Shown piece after piece: positions 27,359-36,330 of a stretch of DNA of 64,000 nt. The notes below the pieces were generated by a model. It was not told the DNA's origin, did not search any database, and saw only the letters and a list, made by a program, of their open reading frames with translations. The stretch's first letter is position 1. Each line of letters begins with the position of its first letter. The position numbers and the translations under genes are program-made. The DNA is from Azospirillum thiophilum. Its GTDB lineage: Bacteria; Pseudomonadota; Alphaproteobacteria; Azospirillales; Azospirillaceae. Location of the stretch: contig NZ_CP012401.1 in assembly GCF_001305595.1 (NCBI RefSeq), positions 2,181,001 through 2,245,000 on the forward strand, given 5' to 3'.

Positions 27359-28270
27359 ATGGATAAGCTCGATGCGATGCGGATGTTCGTGCGCGTCGTC
27401 GAAAGCGGGAGCTTTTCGCAGGCTGCGCGGGATCTGAACGTCAGCCAACCGACGGTCAGCAAACAACTCGCGGCACTTGAAGCGCGGCTTGGGACGCAAC
27501 TCCTCGCGAGAAATTCCCGGACCCTCGCCGTGACGCCCGCAGGGCAGGATTATTACGAGGCCACCGTCCGTATCCTTCAGGATCTCGACTCCGCAGAGGA
27601 GAGGATCCATGAAGGGCAATCGGCTCCCTCAGGGCTGGTCCGGGTCACGCTCTCGCCAGCCTTCGGGAGAATGTTCGTGATTCCCCGGCTATCGGATTTC
27701 AGGAACCGCTTCCCCGACGTCGCGATCGAGATGGAGGTTTCCGGGCGGCACGTTGACCTGATCGAAGAGGGGATAGACGTCGCGATCCGTATCGGCCGGC
27801 TTTTGGATTCAGCACTCGTCGCCCGGCGCATCGGCGACATGCAGATGATAACCCTGGCCTCCGCCAGCTATCTTGCCAGACACGGCACGCCGAAAACGCT
27901 GGACGAACTGCGCAACCACCAGCGCATCGGCTATGTCCACCAGGGCGATATCATTGGGTGGGGTTTCCACGTTGACGGTCGGCAGGTCACGCTCGACGGT
28001 GGGGGAGCGTTCCGCACGAATGACGCCGAGCATGTCCGCGGCGCTGTCCTTGCGGGCCTCGGCATCGCCCATCACGCGAGTTGGTTGTTCACGGATGTGC
28101 TGGCCTCCGGCGAGGTCGTACGAATTCTGGACCAGCATGCGCCGCCGCCCTTTCCGATCAACGCGGTGACCGTTGCCGGACGGCGCATGCCCTCCCGAGT
28201 GCGGCACTTCATCGATTTCCTCGCTGCGGTTTGCGCCGGGGAGCCGGAACTGAGGACAGGCGAGGGCTGA
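27359..28270 (+). CDS. LysR-family transcriptional regulator
   Basis: LysR protein of 303 residues. It begins MDKLDAMRMFVRVVESGSF and has a clear helix-turn-helix (DLNVSQPTVSKQLAALEARLG, within residues 26-46), then an effector domain with EGIDVAIRIGRLLDS (about 139-153), typical of the CrgA/DmlR-like branch. It is divergent from the DUF427 gene with under 100 bases between; the promoters must overlap, which suggests it regulates that gene. The ligand is unknown. Base composition is somewhat lower in GC than the core genes around it. Confidence 0.88.
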   Translation: MDKLDAMRMFVRVVESGSFSQAARDLNVSQPTVSKQLAALEARLGTQLLARNSRTLAVTPAGQDYYEATVRILQDLDSAEERIHEGQSAPSGLVRVTLSPAFGRMFVIPRLSDFRNRFPDVAIEMEVSGRHVDLIEEGIDVAIRIGRLLDSALVARRIGDMQMITLASASYLARHGTPKTLDELRNHQRIGYVHQGDIIGWGFHVDGRQVTLDGGGAFRTNDAEHVRGAVLAGLGIAHHASWLFTDVLASGEVVRILDQHAPPPFPINAVTVAGRRMPSRVRHFIDFLAAVCAGEPELRTGEG

Positions 28271-28420
28271 GGGACCGACCCGAGAAATCGAGTGCTTCCA
28301 GTTCCTCAACCCAGGTCAAAAAAGTACCGCCACGAGCCTCATTCGTCGTGACGGTACGTCTGATCTTCCGGTTGATCGACAGGGGCCAGGTCCGTCAGCG
28401 ATGCCGCCGGACGCGACCCA

Positions 28421-28456
28421 TACCCATCGATGGCCCCTCATGGCACCCGATGGGTA
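28421..28456. repeat. Perfect inverted repeat between convergent lysR and guaA
   Basis: TACCCATCG (28421-28429) and CGATGGGTA (28448-28456) are perfect 9-base arms around an 18-base loop, in the 264-base space between the ends of the LysR gene (+) and guaA (-). It could be a terminator for either transcript, although no T run follows. Nothing else is recognised in this gap. Confidence 0.45.
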
Positions 28457-28534
28457 CCGGTAAAATCATCCATGTTTTCCAGTTGGCTACGTCGCGCCGT
28501 GACGTATTCCCGGATACCCTCGGACCGGCGTTGA

Positions 28535-30103
28535 TCATTCCCACTCGATGGTGCCGGGCGGCTTCGAGGTGATGTCGTAGACCACGCGGTTGACGCCGCG
28601 CACCTCGTTGACGATGCGGTTCGACACGCGCGCCAGGAAGTCGTGCGGGAAGGGATACCAGTCGGCGGTCATGCCGTCGGTCGAGGTCACGGCGCGCAGC
28701 GCCAGCACATGGTCGTAGGTCCGGCCGTCGCCCATCACGCCGACCGTGCGGACCGGCAGCAGAACCGCGAAGGCCTGCCAGATCGCGTCGTACAGGCCGG
28801 CGTTGCGGATCTCCTCCAGATAGACCGTGTCGGCCTTGCGCAGGATCTCCAGCTTCTCCGGCGTGATCTCGCCGGGGATGCGGATGGCGAGGCCCGGGCC
28901 GGGGAAGGGATGGCGGCCGATGAAGGCGGCGGGCAGGCCGAGTTCGCGGCCCAATGCCCGCACCTCGTCCTTGAACAGCTCGCGCAGCGGCTCCACCAGC
29001 TTCAGCTTCATCCGCTCGGGCAGGCCGCCGACATTGTGGTGCGACTTGATGGTCACCGACGGGCCGCCGGTGAAGGACACGCTCTCGATCACGTCGGGAT
29101 AGAGCGTGCCCTGGGCCAGGAACTCGGCGCCGCCGATCTTGTGGCTCTCCTCGTCGAAGACCTCGATGAACAGGCCGCCGATGATCTTGCGCTTCTGCTC
29201 CGGATCGGTGACGCCGGCCAGCTTGCCCAGGAACAGGTCCGACGCCTCGCGGTGGACCAGCGGGATGTTGTAGTGGTCGCGGAACAGCCGCACCACCTCT
29301 TCCGACTCGCCGGCCCGCATCAGGCCGGTGTCGACGAAGATGCAGGTCAGCTGGTCGCCGATCGCCTCATGGATCAGCACCGCCGCCACCGACGAATCGA
29401 CGCCGCCCGACAGGCCGCAGATCACCTTGCCGGTGCCGACCTGGGCGCGGATCTTCTCGATCGCCTGTTGCTTGAAGGCGGCCATCGTCCAGTCGCCCTC
29501 GATACCGGCGACGCGGTGGACGAAATTCGCCAGCAGCTGGGCGCCGTGCGGGGTGTGGACCACCTCCGGGTGGAACTGCACGCCGTACAGGCGGCGGCTG
29601 TCGTCGGCGATGACTGCGAAGGGGGCGCCGTCGCTGACCGCAACGGCGCGGAAGCCGTCGGGCAAGGCCGTGACGCGGTCGCCGTGGCTCATCCACACCT
29701 GTTCCTTCGACCCGATCTCCCACAGCCCGTCGAACAGGGCGCAGGGCTCCTTGATCTCGATGAAGGCGCGGCCGAATTCACGATGGTCGGAGCCGGAGAC
29801 GGTGCCGCCCAGCTGGTGGCACATGGTCTGCTGGCCATAGCAGATTCCCAGAACCGGGACCCTCAGGTCGAACACCGCCTGCGGCGCGCGCGGGCCGTCG
29901 GCCTCGGTGACGGAGGCCGGGCTGCCGGACAGGATGATCGCCTTCGGATCATACGCGCGGATGCGCTCGTCGCTCATGCCGAACGGGTGGATCTCGCAAT
30001 AGACCCCGCTCTCGCGCACGCGGCGGGCGATGAGCTGGGTGACCTGCGACCCGAAATCGAGAATGAGGACGCGTTCGGCGGAAAGGGGAGCGGCGCTGGA
30101 CAT
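28535..30103 (-). CDS. guaA: GMP synthase (glutamine-hydrolysing)
   Basis: Converts XMP to GMP using glutamine and ATP. The 522-residue protein has the class I glutamine amidotransferase domain first ([17 protein letters not shown] at about 15-31; catalytic Cys in LGICYGQQ near residue 89; QFHPEVVHT near 176), then the ATP-pyrophosphatase domain with the PP-loop SGGVDSSV (about 235-242) and the C-terminal dimerisation domain ending in PPGTIEWE. Full length for the family. It is monocistronic, with the acetyltransferase gene 37 bases upstream on the same strand. Confidence 0.97.
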   Translation of the reverse strand: MSSAAPLSAERVLILDFGSQVTQLIARRVRESGVYCEIHPFGMSDERIRAYDPKAIILSGSPASVTEADGPRAPQAVFDLRVPVLGICYGQQTMCHQLGGTVSGSDHREFGRAFIEIKEPCALFDGLWEIGSKEQVWMSHGDRVTALPDGFRAVAVSDGAPFAVIADDSRRLYGVQFHPEVVHTPHGAQLLANFVHRVAGIEGDWTMAAFKQQAIEKIRAQVGTGKVICGLSGGVDSSVAAVLIHEAIGDQLTCIFVDTGLMRAGESEEVVRLFRDHYNIPLVHREASDLFLGKLAGVTDPEQKRKIIGGLFIEVFDEESHKIGGAEFLAQGTLYPDVIESVSFTGGPSVTIKSHHNVGGLPERMKLKLVEPLRELFKDEVRALGRELGLPAAFIGRHPFPGPGLAIRIPGEITPEKLEILRKADTVYLEEIRNAGLYDAIWQAFAVLLPVRTVGVMGDGRTYDHVLALRAVTSTDGMTADWYPFPHDFLARVSNRIVNEVRGVNRVVYDITSKPPGTIEWE

Positions 30104-30140
30104 CGACGAATCCTGATGCGGGGGGACTCAAGGCCCCTCA

Positions 30141-30719
30141 CTACCTCACCTCCGGCCCCGCCGACAAGCGTGCAAGCGGCGTCAGGTCGCGCCACCCATA
30201 TGCGATTTCCACAAGGTCGGTGCCGGCGAAGCGGATCGGCCGCTCCGCGACCCTGATTCCGCCCAGCCGCTCGTAGAACCAGCGGGACGGGTTGTCGCGC
30301 AGGCACCACACCACGGCGGAGCGGATGTCGGCCGCCAGGAAGCGGTCGGCCATCGCCGCCATCAGCCGCCGGCCGATGCCCATCCCCTTGGCGTCGTCGA
30401 GCACATAGAGCGCGTGGAACTCGCCGCCATGGTCCCGCACCGCCACCCGGCGCGCACCGTAGGACGCGATCCCGACGATGGTGCCGGGCGCCGAGACCAG
30501 CCCGGCGCAGTCGACCGCGACGAAGGCGCCCTGGCCGGGGGCCCGCGCCTCGGCGATGGCCGCCCAGCGCTGGGCGGCGGCCGGCTCGGACAGGCCGACC
30601 AGGAACGGCGCCGGGATCAGGCCGGGGTAGGTGGACCGCCAACTCTGCACATGGACGCGCGCCATGCCGGCGGCATCGGTCAGATACGCTTCGCGGATTG
30701 CGACCGTGGTGTCCGTCAT
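30141..30719 (-). CDS. GNAT family N-acetyltransferase
   Basis: Acetyltransferase of 192 residues. The acetyl-CoA pyrophosphate-binding loop is visible as DDAKGMGIGRRLM (about 107-119), preceded by the beta strand HALYVLDD and followed by the ARDSAVVWCLRDNPS-type segment with a tyrosine (WFYERLGG, about 151-158). The substrate is unknown. It lies just upstream of guaA on the same strand and may be cotranscribed with it. Confidence 0.85.
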   Translation of the reverse strand: MTDTTVAIREAYLTDAAGMARVHVQSWRSTYPGLIPAPFLVGLSEPAAAQRWAAIAEARAPGQGAFVAVDCAGLVSAPGTIVGIASYGARRVAVRDHGGEFHALYVLDDAKGMGIGRRLMAAMADRFLAADIRSAVVWCLRDNPSRWFYERLGGIRVAERPIRFAGTDLVEIAYGWRDLTPLARLSAGPEVR

Positions 30720-30979
30720 CGACCGACCCTCCCCCGTGCAGCCTTCCTATCCGACAGTTTGTACCGCCAACGGCGGAAGTCCAGCCGGAAAACGGGGCAG
30801 GGTCGCGTCCCGGTCGGGCCGTCCCGAGACCTGAGGGATGCGGGCGCGGTTGTCATCGCGCCGCAACAGGGGTAAACAGCCGGGACTGTTCAGGCGGGCA
30901 CCCATCGGATCGGGGGTCCGCCAGTCCGTCCGCGGCGCCCGCCGGCGCCGCGGACGGGGCTCCGGAGACCGGACACCGC

Positions 30980-32074
30980 ATGTATTCCTCCTCCACCTTG
31001 TCCCGTTACATCGGGCGCCAGTTCATCGTCTGGTTCTGCCTGCTGATGGTGATCCTGCTCGCCATCGTGCTGCTGCTGGACACGGTCGAGCTGCTGCGCC
31101 GCGCCGGCACCAAGCCCAACGTCACCTTCGGGCTGGTGGTGGAGATGGCGCTGCTGAAGCTGCCGGAGATCGGCCAGCAGATCTTTCCCTTCGTCATCCT
31201 GTTCGCCGGCATGTTCACCTTCTGGCGGCTGACCCGCAGCGCCGAGCTGGTGGTGGCCCGCGCGGTCGGCGTGTCGGCCTGGCAGTTCCTGATGCCGGTG
31301 ATGTTCGCCGCAGCTGCGATCGGCGTGGTGAAGGTGACGCTGATCAACCCGGTCGGCGCGGTCTTCATCGCCCGGTACGAACAGCTGCAGGACCGCTACC
31401 TGAAGCTCCAGTCCAGCACGCTGAACATCTCGCGCTCCGGACTGTGGCTGCGCCAGACCAACGAGAACGAGCAGTTCTTCATCCATGCCGAGCTGGTCAA
31501 TCCGGTGAGCTTCGAGCTGTCGAACGTCGTCGTCTTCCTGTTCGACGCCGACCAGACCTATCTCGGCCGCGTCGATGCGCCGCGCGCCGCGCTGAGGGAC
31601 CGGAAGTGGGAGCTGCAGGACGCCGTGCTGAACCGGGCCAGGAAGGATCCGGAACTGCTGGACAGCTACACCATCCCGACCGAGCTGGACATGGCGACCA
31701 TCGAGGAGAGTTTCGCCCCGCCGGAGACCGTCTCCTTCTGGGAGCTGCCGCGCTTCATCCACACGCTGGAGACCACCGGTTTCCCCGCTGTGCGCCACCG
31801 CCTGCATTACCAGTCGCTGCTGGCCCAGCCCTTCCTGTTCCTGGCGATGGTGCTGTTCGCCGCCGCCTTCTCGCTGCGGCTGCCGCGGCGCGGCGGCACC
31901 ATGGCGATGGTCACCGGCGGCGTGCTGACCGGCTTCGTGCTGTTCGTGATGACCGACATCGTGCGCACCTTCGGCATGTCCGAGACGATCCCGATCATCA
32001 TGGCCGCCTGGAGCCCGGCCGGCATCAGCCTGTTGCTCGGCACGGCGGCGCTCCTGCATCTGGAGGACGGCTGA
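30980..32074 (+). CDS. lptG: LPS export ABC transporter permease LptG
   Basis: Inner-membrane permease of the LptB2FG extractor that moves lipopolysaccharide from the inner membrane to the LptC bridge. The 364-residue protein has the expected plan: N-terminal helices (SRYIGRQFIVWFCLLMVILL), a cytoplasmic loop with GMFTFWRLTRSAELVVARAVG (the LptB-coupling region, cited as residues about 76-96), a large periplasmic jellyroll (about 130-265), then three C-terminal helices. The frame is open upstream to 30698, but the family N-terminus is at ATG 30980. No lptF precedes it and no lptD follows; surA and pdxA come next. Confidence 0.88.
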   Translation: MYSSSTLSRYIGRQFIVWFCLLMVILLAIVLLLDTVELLRRAGTKPNVTFGLVVEMALLKLPEIGQQIFPFVILFAGMFTFWRLTRSAELVVARAVGVSAWQFLMPVMFAAAAIGVVKVTLINPVGAVFIARYEQLQDRYLKLQSSTLNISRSGLWLRQTNENEQFFIHAELVNPVSFELSNVVVFLFDADQTYLGRVDAPRAALRDRKWELQDAVLNRARKDPELLDSYTIPTELDMATIEESFAPPETVSFWELPRFIHTLETTGFPAVRHRLHYQSLLAQPFLFLAMVLFAAAFSLRLPRRGGTMAMVTGGVLTGFVLFVMTDIVRTFGMSETIPIIMAAWSPAGISLLLGTAALLHLEDG

Positions 32075-32260
32075 GCCCGACCCCGGCTCCGGAGGGTGGG
32101 ACCAAACGCCGCAAAGCGGGCGATTGTCCCCACAGGCCATAATTCCGCCGCCCCCGCCGGTTATCAGGATTCCGCAGGGAATGGCCGGGTCGGATTCCGT
32201 TTGCATGGGGCACCGGCCCCACCGTAATAACGGACGACCCGTTTTTGGAGCTTGAGCACC

Positions 32261-33721
32261 ATGTCGAGTTTGCGAGCCGTCCGGACCACCGTCGCCGTGG
32301 CGAGCGCCTGCGCGCTTCTGGCCCTGCCCGCCGCGGCGCAGTCGAGCAAGGCGGCCGCCGGTGCCGCCGCGCCGCGGACGGCCGACGAGGGGGTGCGCCC
32401 GGTCAGGACGCCGGGGGCCGAGGGCATCGCCGCGGTGGTGAACGACGAGGTGGTCTCGGTCTCCGACGTCAATGCCCGCATCCGCATGGCGCTGCTGAAT
32501 GCCGGCGCCGCCGGCAACCCGGAAACGATCCAGCGCCTGACCCCGCAGGTGCTGCGCCTGCTGGTCGACGAACGGCTGCAGATGCAGGAGGCCAAGCGCC
32601 TGGGCATCACCGTGCCGCCGGCCGAGATCGACGAGGCGATCAAGCGCATCGCCGAACAGAACCGCATGAACGGCCAGCAGCTCCAGGAGATGCTGAAGCG
32701 GCAGAATGTGCCGGTTTCGACCCTGAAGGACCAGATCCGCGCGCTGCTCGCCTGGCAGAAGGTGATGCAGCGCCGCATCCGCCAGGAGATCGTCGTCGGC
32801 GAGGACGAGATCGACGCCGCGATGGAGCGGCTGAAGGCCAACATCGGCAAGCCCGAATATCTGGTCGCCGAGATCTTCCTGGCGGTGGACAGCCCCGACC
32901 AGGACGCTGAGGTCCGCCGCAACGCCGAACGCCTGATCGAGGAGGTGAAGCGCGGCGGCAACTTCGCGGCGCTGGCCCGCCAGTTCTCGCAATCGGCCGG
33001 CGCCGCGACGGGCGGCGACCTGGGCTGGGTGCGGACCGGCGAGCTGTCGCCGGAGGTGGACAAGGCGCTGTCCGGCATGCGCGGCGGCCAGATGTCGGCC
33101 CCGATCCGCACGGCGACCGGCTATCACATCCTGATGGTGCGCGGGCAGCGGCCCTTCGGCAGCAGCGGCGGCGAGATGCAGATGCCGGCGGCCCAGCCGG
33201 TGGCGCCGCGTCCGCAGCCGCGCCCCGACGTGGCGAAGGCCACCGTCAACATGAAGCAGATCATCATCCCCATCGAGTCCAAGGAACAGGCCAAGGCCGT
33301 CAAGGAACAGGCGGAGAAGCTGCGCAAGTCGATCAGGAGCTGCGGCGATTTCCAGGCCCGCGCCAAGGAGAGCGGCATGCCGGAATCGGGCGACATGGGC
33401 ACCATGCGGGTCAAGGACATGGCGCCCGGCCTGCAGAACCTGGCGCTCGGCATCCCGGTGGGGCAGGCCAGCCCGGTGCTGATGAGCCAGGCCGCCGCGG
33501 TCATCCTGATCGTCTGCAAGCGGGACGTGCCGATGATCCAGCCGCCGCCGGAGGCCCGTCCGGCCCCGCCGCCGCCGCCCGCCGCGACCCCGATCAAGGA
33601 GGGGACGCTGCCCGATCGCGCGGAGATCGAACGCGACCTGATCGGCGAGCGCGCCGACCTGCTGTCGCGCCGCTATCTGCGCGACCTGCGCCGCACCGCC
33701 TTCGTCGAGACCCGGCTGTGA
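32261..33721 (+). CDS. surA: Periplasmic peptidyl-prolyl isomerase SurA
   Basis: Outer-membrane-protein chaperone with a signal peptide (residues about 1-27, ending LPAAAAQ), an N-terminal SurA domain (IAAVVNDEVVSVSDVNARIR) and one clear parvulin domain (about 190-290, with FSQSAGAATGGDLGWV and ATGYHILMVRG). The second parvulin-like part (about 325-420) is degenerate, followed by a Pro-rich linker. Total about 486 residues. ATG 32261 is chosen over a TTG at 32252 because TTGGAG lies at a usable distance. It overlaps pdxA by four bases. Confidence 0.9.
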   Translation: MSSLRAVRTTVAVASACALLALPAAAQSSKAAAGAAAPRTADEGVRPVRTPGAEGIAAVVNDEVVSVSDVNARIRMALLNAGAAGNPETIQRLTPQVLRLLVDERLQMQEAKRLGITVPPAEIDEAIKRIAEQNRMNGQQLQEMLKRQNVPVSTLKDQIRALLAWQKVMQRRIRQEIVVGEDEIDAAMERLKANIGKPEYLVAEIFLAVDSPDQDAEVRRNAERLIEEVKRGGNFAALARQFSQSAGAATGGDLGWVRTGELSPEVDKALSGMRGGQMSAPIRTATGYHILMVRGQRPFGSSGGEMQMPAAQPVAPRPQPRPDVAKATVNMKQIIIPIESKEQAKAVKEQAEKLRKSIRSCGDFQARAKESGMPESGDMGTMRVKDMAPGLQNLALGIPVGQASPVLMSQAAAVILIVCKRDVPMIQPPPEARPAPPPPPAATPIKEGTLPDRAEIERDLIGERADLLSRRYLRDLRRTAFVETRL

Positions 33722-34737
33722 CCGGCGCCCCGCCGGAAACGCTGCCGCTGGCCCTCACCATGGGGGAGCCGGCCGGCATCGGCGGGGACATCACGTTGAA
33801 GGCCTGGACGCTGCGGGGCGACTCCCGCCTGCCGCCCTTTTTCGTGCTGGACGATCCGGCGCGGCTGGCGGCGCTGGCAGCGGCCCTGGGGCTGGCGGTG
33901 CCGGTGCAGGCGGTGGCCTCGCCGGCCGAGGCGGCGGCACTGTTCGACCGCGCGCTGCCGGTGTTGCCGGTGGAGTTGAACATCCCGGCGGTCGCCGGCC
34001 GGCCCGACCCGGCAAACGGCGCCGCGGTGATCGCCAGCATCGACCGGGCCGTCGCCCTGGTCCAGGTCGGGCAGGCCGCCGCGGTGGTCACCAACCCGAT
34101 CCAGAAATCATCGCTGTACGCCGCCGGCTTCCGCCATCCCGGCCATACCGAGTATCTGGCCCATCTCGCCGGCTTGACCGACGAGCCGATCATGATGCTG
34201 GCGGCGGCAGACCTGCGGGTGGTGCCGGTCACCGTCCATGTGTCGGTGCGCGACGCGGTGGACCAGCTGACCGCCGCGGCGATCATCCATGCCGGCCGCG
34301 TCACCGCCGCTGCGCTTGTCCGCGATTTCGGCATCGCCCGGCCGCGGCTTGCCGTCGCCGGTCTCAACCCCCATGCGGGGGAGGGCGGGGCGATGGGCCG
34401 CGAGGAGATCGACGTCATCGCCCCGGCCATCGCCGTGCTGCGGGCCGAGGGGATCGACGCGACGGGGCCGCGCCCGCCCGACACCATGTTCCACGCCGCC
34501 GCCCGCCGCGGCTACGACGCCGCGCTGTGCATGTACCATGATCAGGCGCTGATCCCGGTGAAGACGGTCGATTTCGACGGCGGCGTGAACATCACGCTGG
34601 GGCTGCCCTTCGTCCGCACCTCGCCGGACCATGGCACGGCGCTCGACATCGCCGGCAGCGGGGCGGCCAATCCGACCAGCCTGATCGCCGCATTGAAGAC
34701 CGCAGAGCGGATGGCGGGGAACCGCCGGGCCGGCTGA
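33718..34737 (+). CDS. pdxA: 4-hydroxythreonine-4-phosphate dehydrogenase
   Basis: Zinc/NAD-dependent enzyme of pyridoxal 5'-phosphate synthesis. The 339-residue protein shows LTMGEPAGIGGDI (about 13-25), the metal-binding HPGHTEYLA (about 141-149) and NPHAGEGG (about 218-225), and YHDQALIPVK (about 273-282). The GTG start overlaps the surA stop (GTGA). Its product is used with that of PdxJ, encoded at 38632 in this same window. A clear terminator hairpin follows. Confidence 0.95.
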   Translation: MTGAPPETLPLALTMGEPAGIGGDITLKAWTLRGDSRLPPFFVLDDPARLAALAAALGLAVPVQAVASPAEAAALFDRALPVLPVELNIPAVAGRPDPANGAAVIASIDRAVALVQVGQAAAVVTNPIQKSSLYAAGFRHPGHTEYLAHLAGLTDEPIMMLAAADLRVVPVTVHVSVRDAVDQLTAAAIIHAGRVTAAALVRDFGIARPRLAVAGLNPHAGEGGAMGREEIDVIAPAIAVLRAEGIDATGPRPPDTMFHAAARRGYDAALCMYHDQALIPVKTVDFDGGVNITLGLPFVRTSPDHGTALDIAGSGAANPTSLIAALKTAERMAGNRRAG

Positions 34738-34775
34738 GCTCCGGGTTCCTTATCGGAAGGGCAGAGGCCGAAATG

Positions 34776-34805
34776 AAAAAGGAGCGCCCGGGCGCTCCTG
34801 TTTTC
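34776..34805. terminator. Bidirectional terminator between pdxA and the NYN gene
   Basis: The perfect palindrome GGAGCGCCCGGGCGCTCC (34781-34798) is flanked by AAAAA on the left and TGTTTT on the right, so it can end transcripts from both the pdxA side and the convergent NYN-domain gene. Confidence 0.85.
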
Positions 34806-34841
34806 ATATTCGTCCGCAGGTGCGTCTGCCCCGGCCCGTGA

Positions 34842-35486
34842 TCAGCCCCGATCGTCGGGATCGTACATGGTCGGGCCGCCCTGGTGATCGTGGTGGCCGC
34901 CGGCAGATGGGTCGCGGTGGTGGTGGGTGCGGGCGATGAAGGGCGCCAGCTCCTGCAGTTCGATGAAGTTGTCGGCCTGGCGGCGCAGCTCGTCGGCCAC
35001 CATCGGCGGCTGCGAGCGCACGGTGCTGACCACGCTGACGCGGACTCCCTTGCGCTGCACCGCCTCCACCAGCCGGCGGAAGTCGCCGTCGCCGGAGAAG
35101 AGCAGGATGTGGTCGACATGGTCGGCCATCTCCATCACGTCGATGGCCAGCTCGATGTCCATGTTGCCCTTGATCTTGCGCCGGCCGGACGCGTCGGTGA
35201 ACTCCTTGGTCGGCTTGGTCACCATGGTGTAGCCGTTGTAGTCGAGCCAGTCGACCAGCGGGCGGATCGGGGAGTATTCCTGGTCCTCGACCAGCGCGGT
35301 ATAGTAGAAGGCGCGGACAAGTCGGCCCTCTCCTGCGAAGCCGTCCCGCAACCTCTTGTAATCGATGTCGAAGCCCAATGAACGCGCCGCGGCGTAAAGG
35401 TTGGCTCCGTCGATGAACAGAGCGAGCCGCTCCTCTTTGTAAAACAACTTGCTGACGTCACGCGGCAAAGTCGAATTGCGGTCCAA
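34842..35486 (-). CDS. NYN-domain protein (LabA/DUF88-like putative RNase)
   Basis: PIN-like nuclease-fold protein of 214 residues. The acidic active-site residues of the NYN family are visible: LFIDGANLY (about 24-32), NMDIELAIDVM (about 108-118) and FSGDGDF (about 130-136). Such proteins are predicted RNases; the target is unknown. The C-terminus is rich in His and Asp (HHHRDPSAGGHHDHQ). The start is TTG at 35486: AAAGGA lies 8 bases before it and no ATG fits. It is convergent with pdxA and divergent from rpoZ. Confidence 0.85.
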   Translation of the reverse strand: MDRNSTLPRDVSKLFYKEERLALFIDGANLYAAARSLGFDIDYKRLRDGFAGEGRLVRAFYYTALVEDQEYSPIRPLVDWLDYNGYTMVTKPTKEFTDASGRRKIKGNMDIELAIDVMEMADHVDHILLFSGDGDFRRLVEAVQRKGVRVSVVSTVRSQPPMVADELRRQADNFIELQELAPFIARTHHHRDPSAGGHHDHQGGPTMYDPDDRG

Positions 35487-35690
35487 TGTTTAGATCCTTT
35501 CGTCGTCGCTTGGGGAATATGAATGGAACATGCGCAAAAGCTCGCGTTCCAATTTTGAAATCTAGTGGATCGAACGCGATCGTACAAGTGTTCTGCGTCA
35601 ACCTATTATGCCACTACGCCAACGGTGCCGCCGATCCTCACTTTCGGCCGATGCTCCTGTGATGCAATGCAGCAGCGCTGTCGTTCGCGC

Positions 35691-35719
35691 TTGCACCTAT
35701 CGGGCCACATCCATATAGT
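35691..35719 (+). promoter_or_regulatory. Sigma-70 type promoter for rpoZ
   Basis: TTGCAC (35691-35696) and TATAGT (35714-35719) are separated by 17 bases, a close match to the housekeeping consensus. Transcription would begin near 35727, giving a leader of about 27 bases with GGAG before the rpoZ ATG. Confidence 0.7.
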
Positions 35720-35753
35720 CTAGAGCCTCCTTTGAATCCGGAGTTCGTCTGGC

Positions 35754-36188
35754 ATGGCCCGCGTTACCGTTGAAGATTGCGTCCTGAAGGTTCCGAACCG
35801 TTTCGAGCTGGTCATGATGGCCGCCCAGCGCGCGCGCGAGGTGGCGAGCGGCGCTCCGCTGTCGATCGACCGCGACAACGACAAGAACCCGGTCGTGGCG
35901 CTCCGCGAGATCGCGGACGAGACGGTGTCGCTGGACTATCTGAAGAACGCCCTGATCAAGGGCCATCAGAAGCATGTCGAGCCGGACGAGCCCGAGGAGG
36001 AGATCGTCGAGCTGATGGCCGGCGAGAATGATTGGGCCGCCCGCGGCGCCGCATCGCTCGGCGATGAGGACGGCATGAGCGAGACCGATGGCGAGGAGCT
36101 GACGGAAGAGGACGACGTCGCCGCCGACATGGACGCCGAGCCGGGCGCCGGTTTCGCCATGACCGAGGATCCCGACGGAGACCTCTGA
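35754..36188 (+). CDS. rpoZ: RNA polymerase omega subunit
   Basis: Small subunit that helps assemble RNA polymerase and takes part in ppGpp binding. Residues 1-65 carry the omega fold: [24 protein letters not shown] (about 16-30), [15 protein letters not shown] (about 42-56). The remaining half is a long acidic tail typical of alphaproteobacterial omega (144 residues here, about 91 in E. coli). It is followed by the ppGpp synthetase/hydrolase gene, a common pairing. Its promoter is visible at 35691-35719. Confidence 0.95.
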   Translation: MARVTVEDCVLKVPNRFELVMMAAQRAREVASGAPLSIDRDNDKNPVVALREIADETVSLDYLKNALIKGHQKHVEPDEPEEEIVELMAGENDWAARGAASLGDEDGMSETDGEELTEEDDVAADMDAEPGAGFAMTEDPDGDL

Positions 36189-36212
36189 TCCTGGACAACG
36201 ACCGCAGGACCT

Positions 36213-36235
36213 GGAGAGGGTGGGACGCCCTCTCC
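36213..36235 (+). terminator. Hairpin after rpoZ
   Basis: GGAGAGGG (36213-36220) and CCCTCTCC (36228-36235) pair around a 7-base loop 25 bases after the rpoZ stop. No T run follows. It may attenuate rather than end transcription into rsh. Confidence 0.4.
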
Positions 36236-36330
36236 CCGATGACCAGGGTGGGAGGCATCCGGCCTCCCTTCGGTTCGCACGGAACCGCCACGAACATCTT
36301 TGAGGCGCCCCGTGCGCCGGGTCGGGCCGC

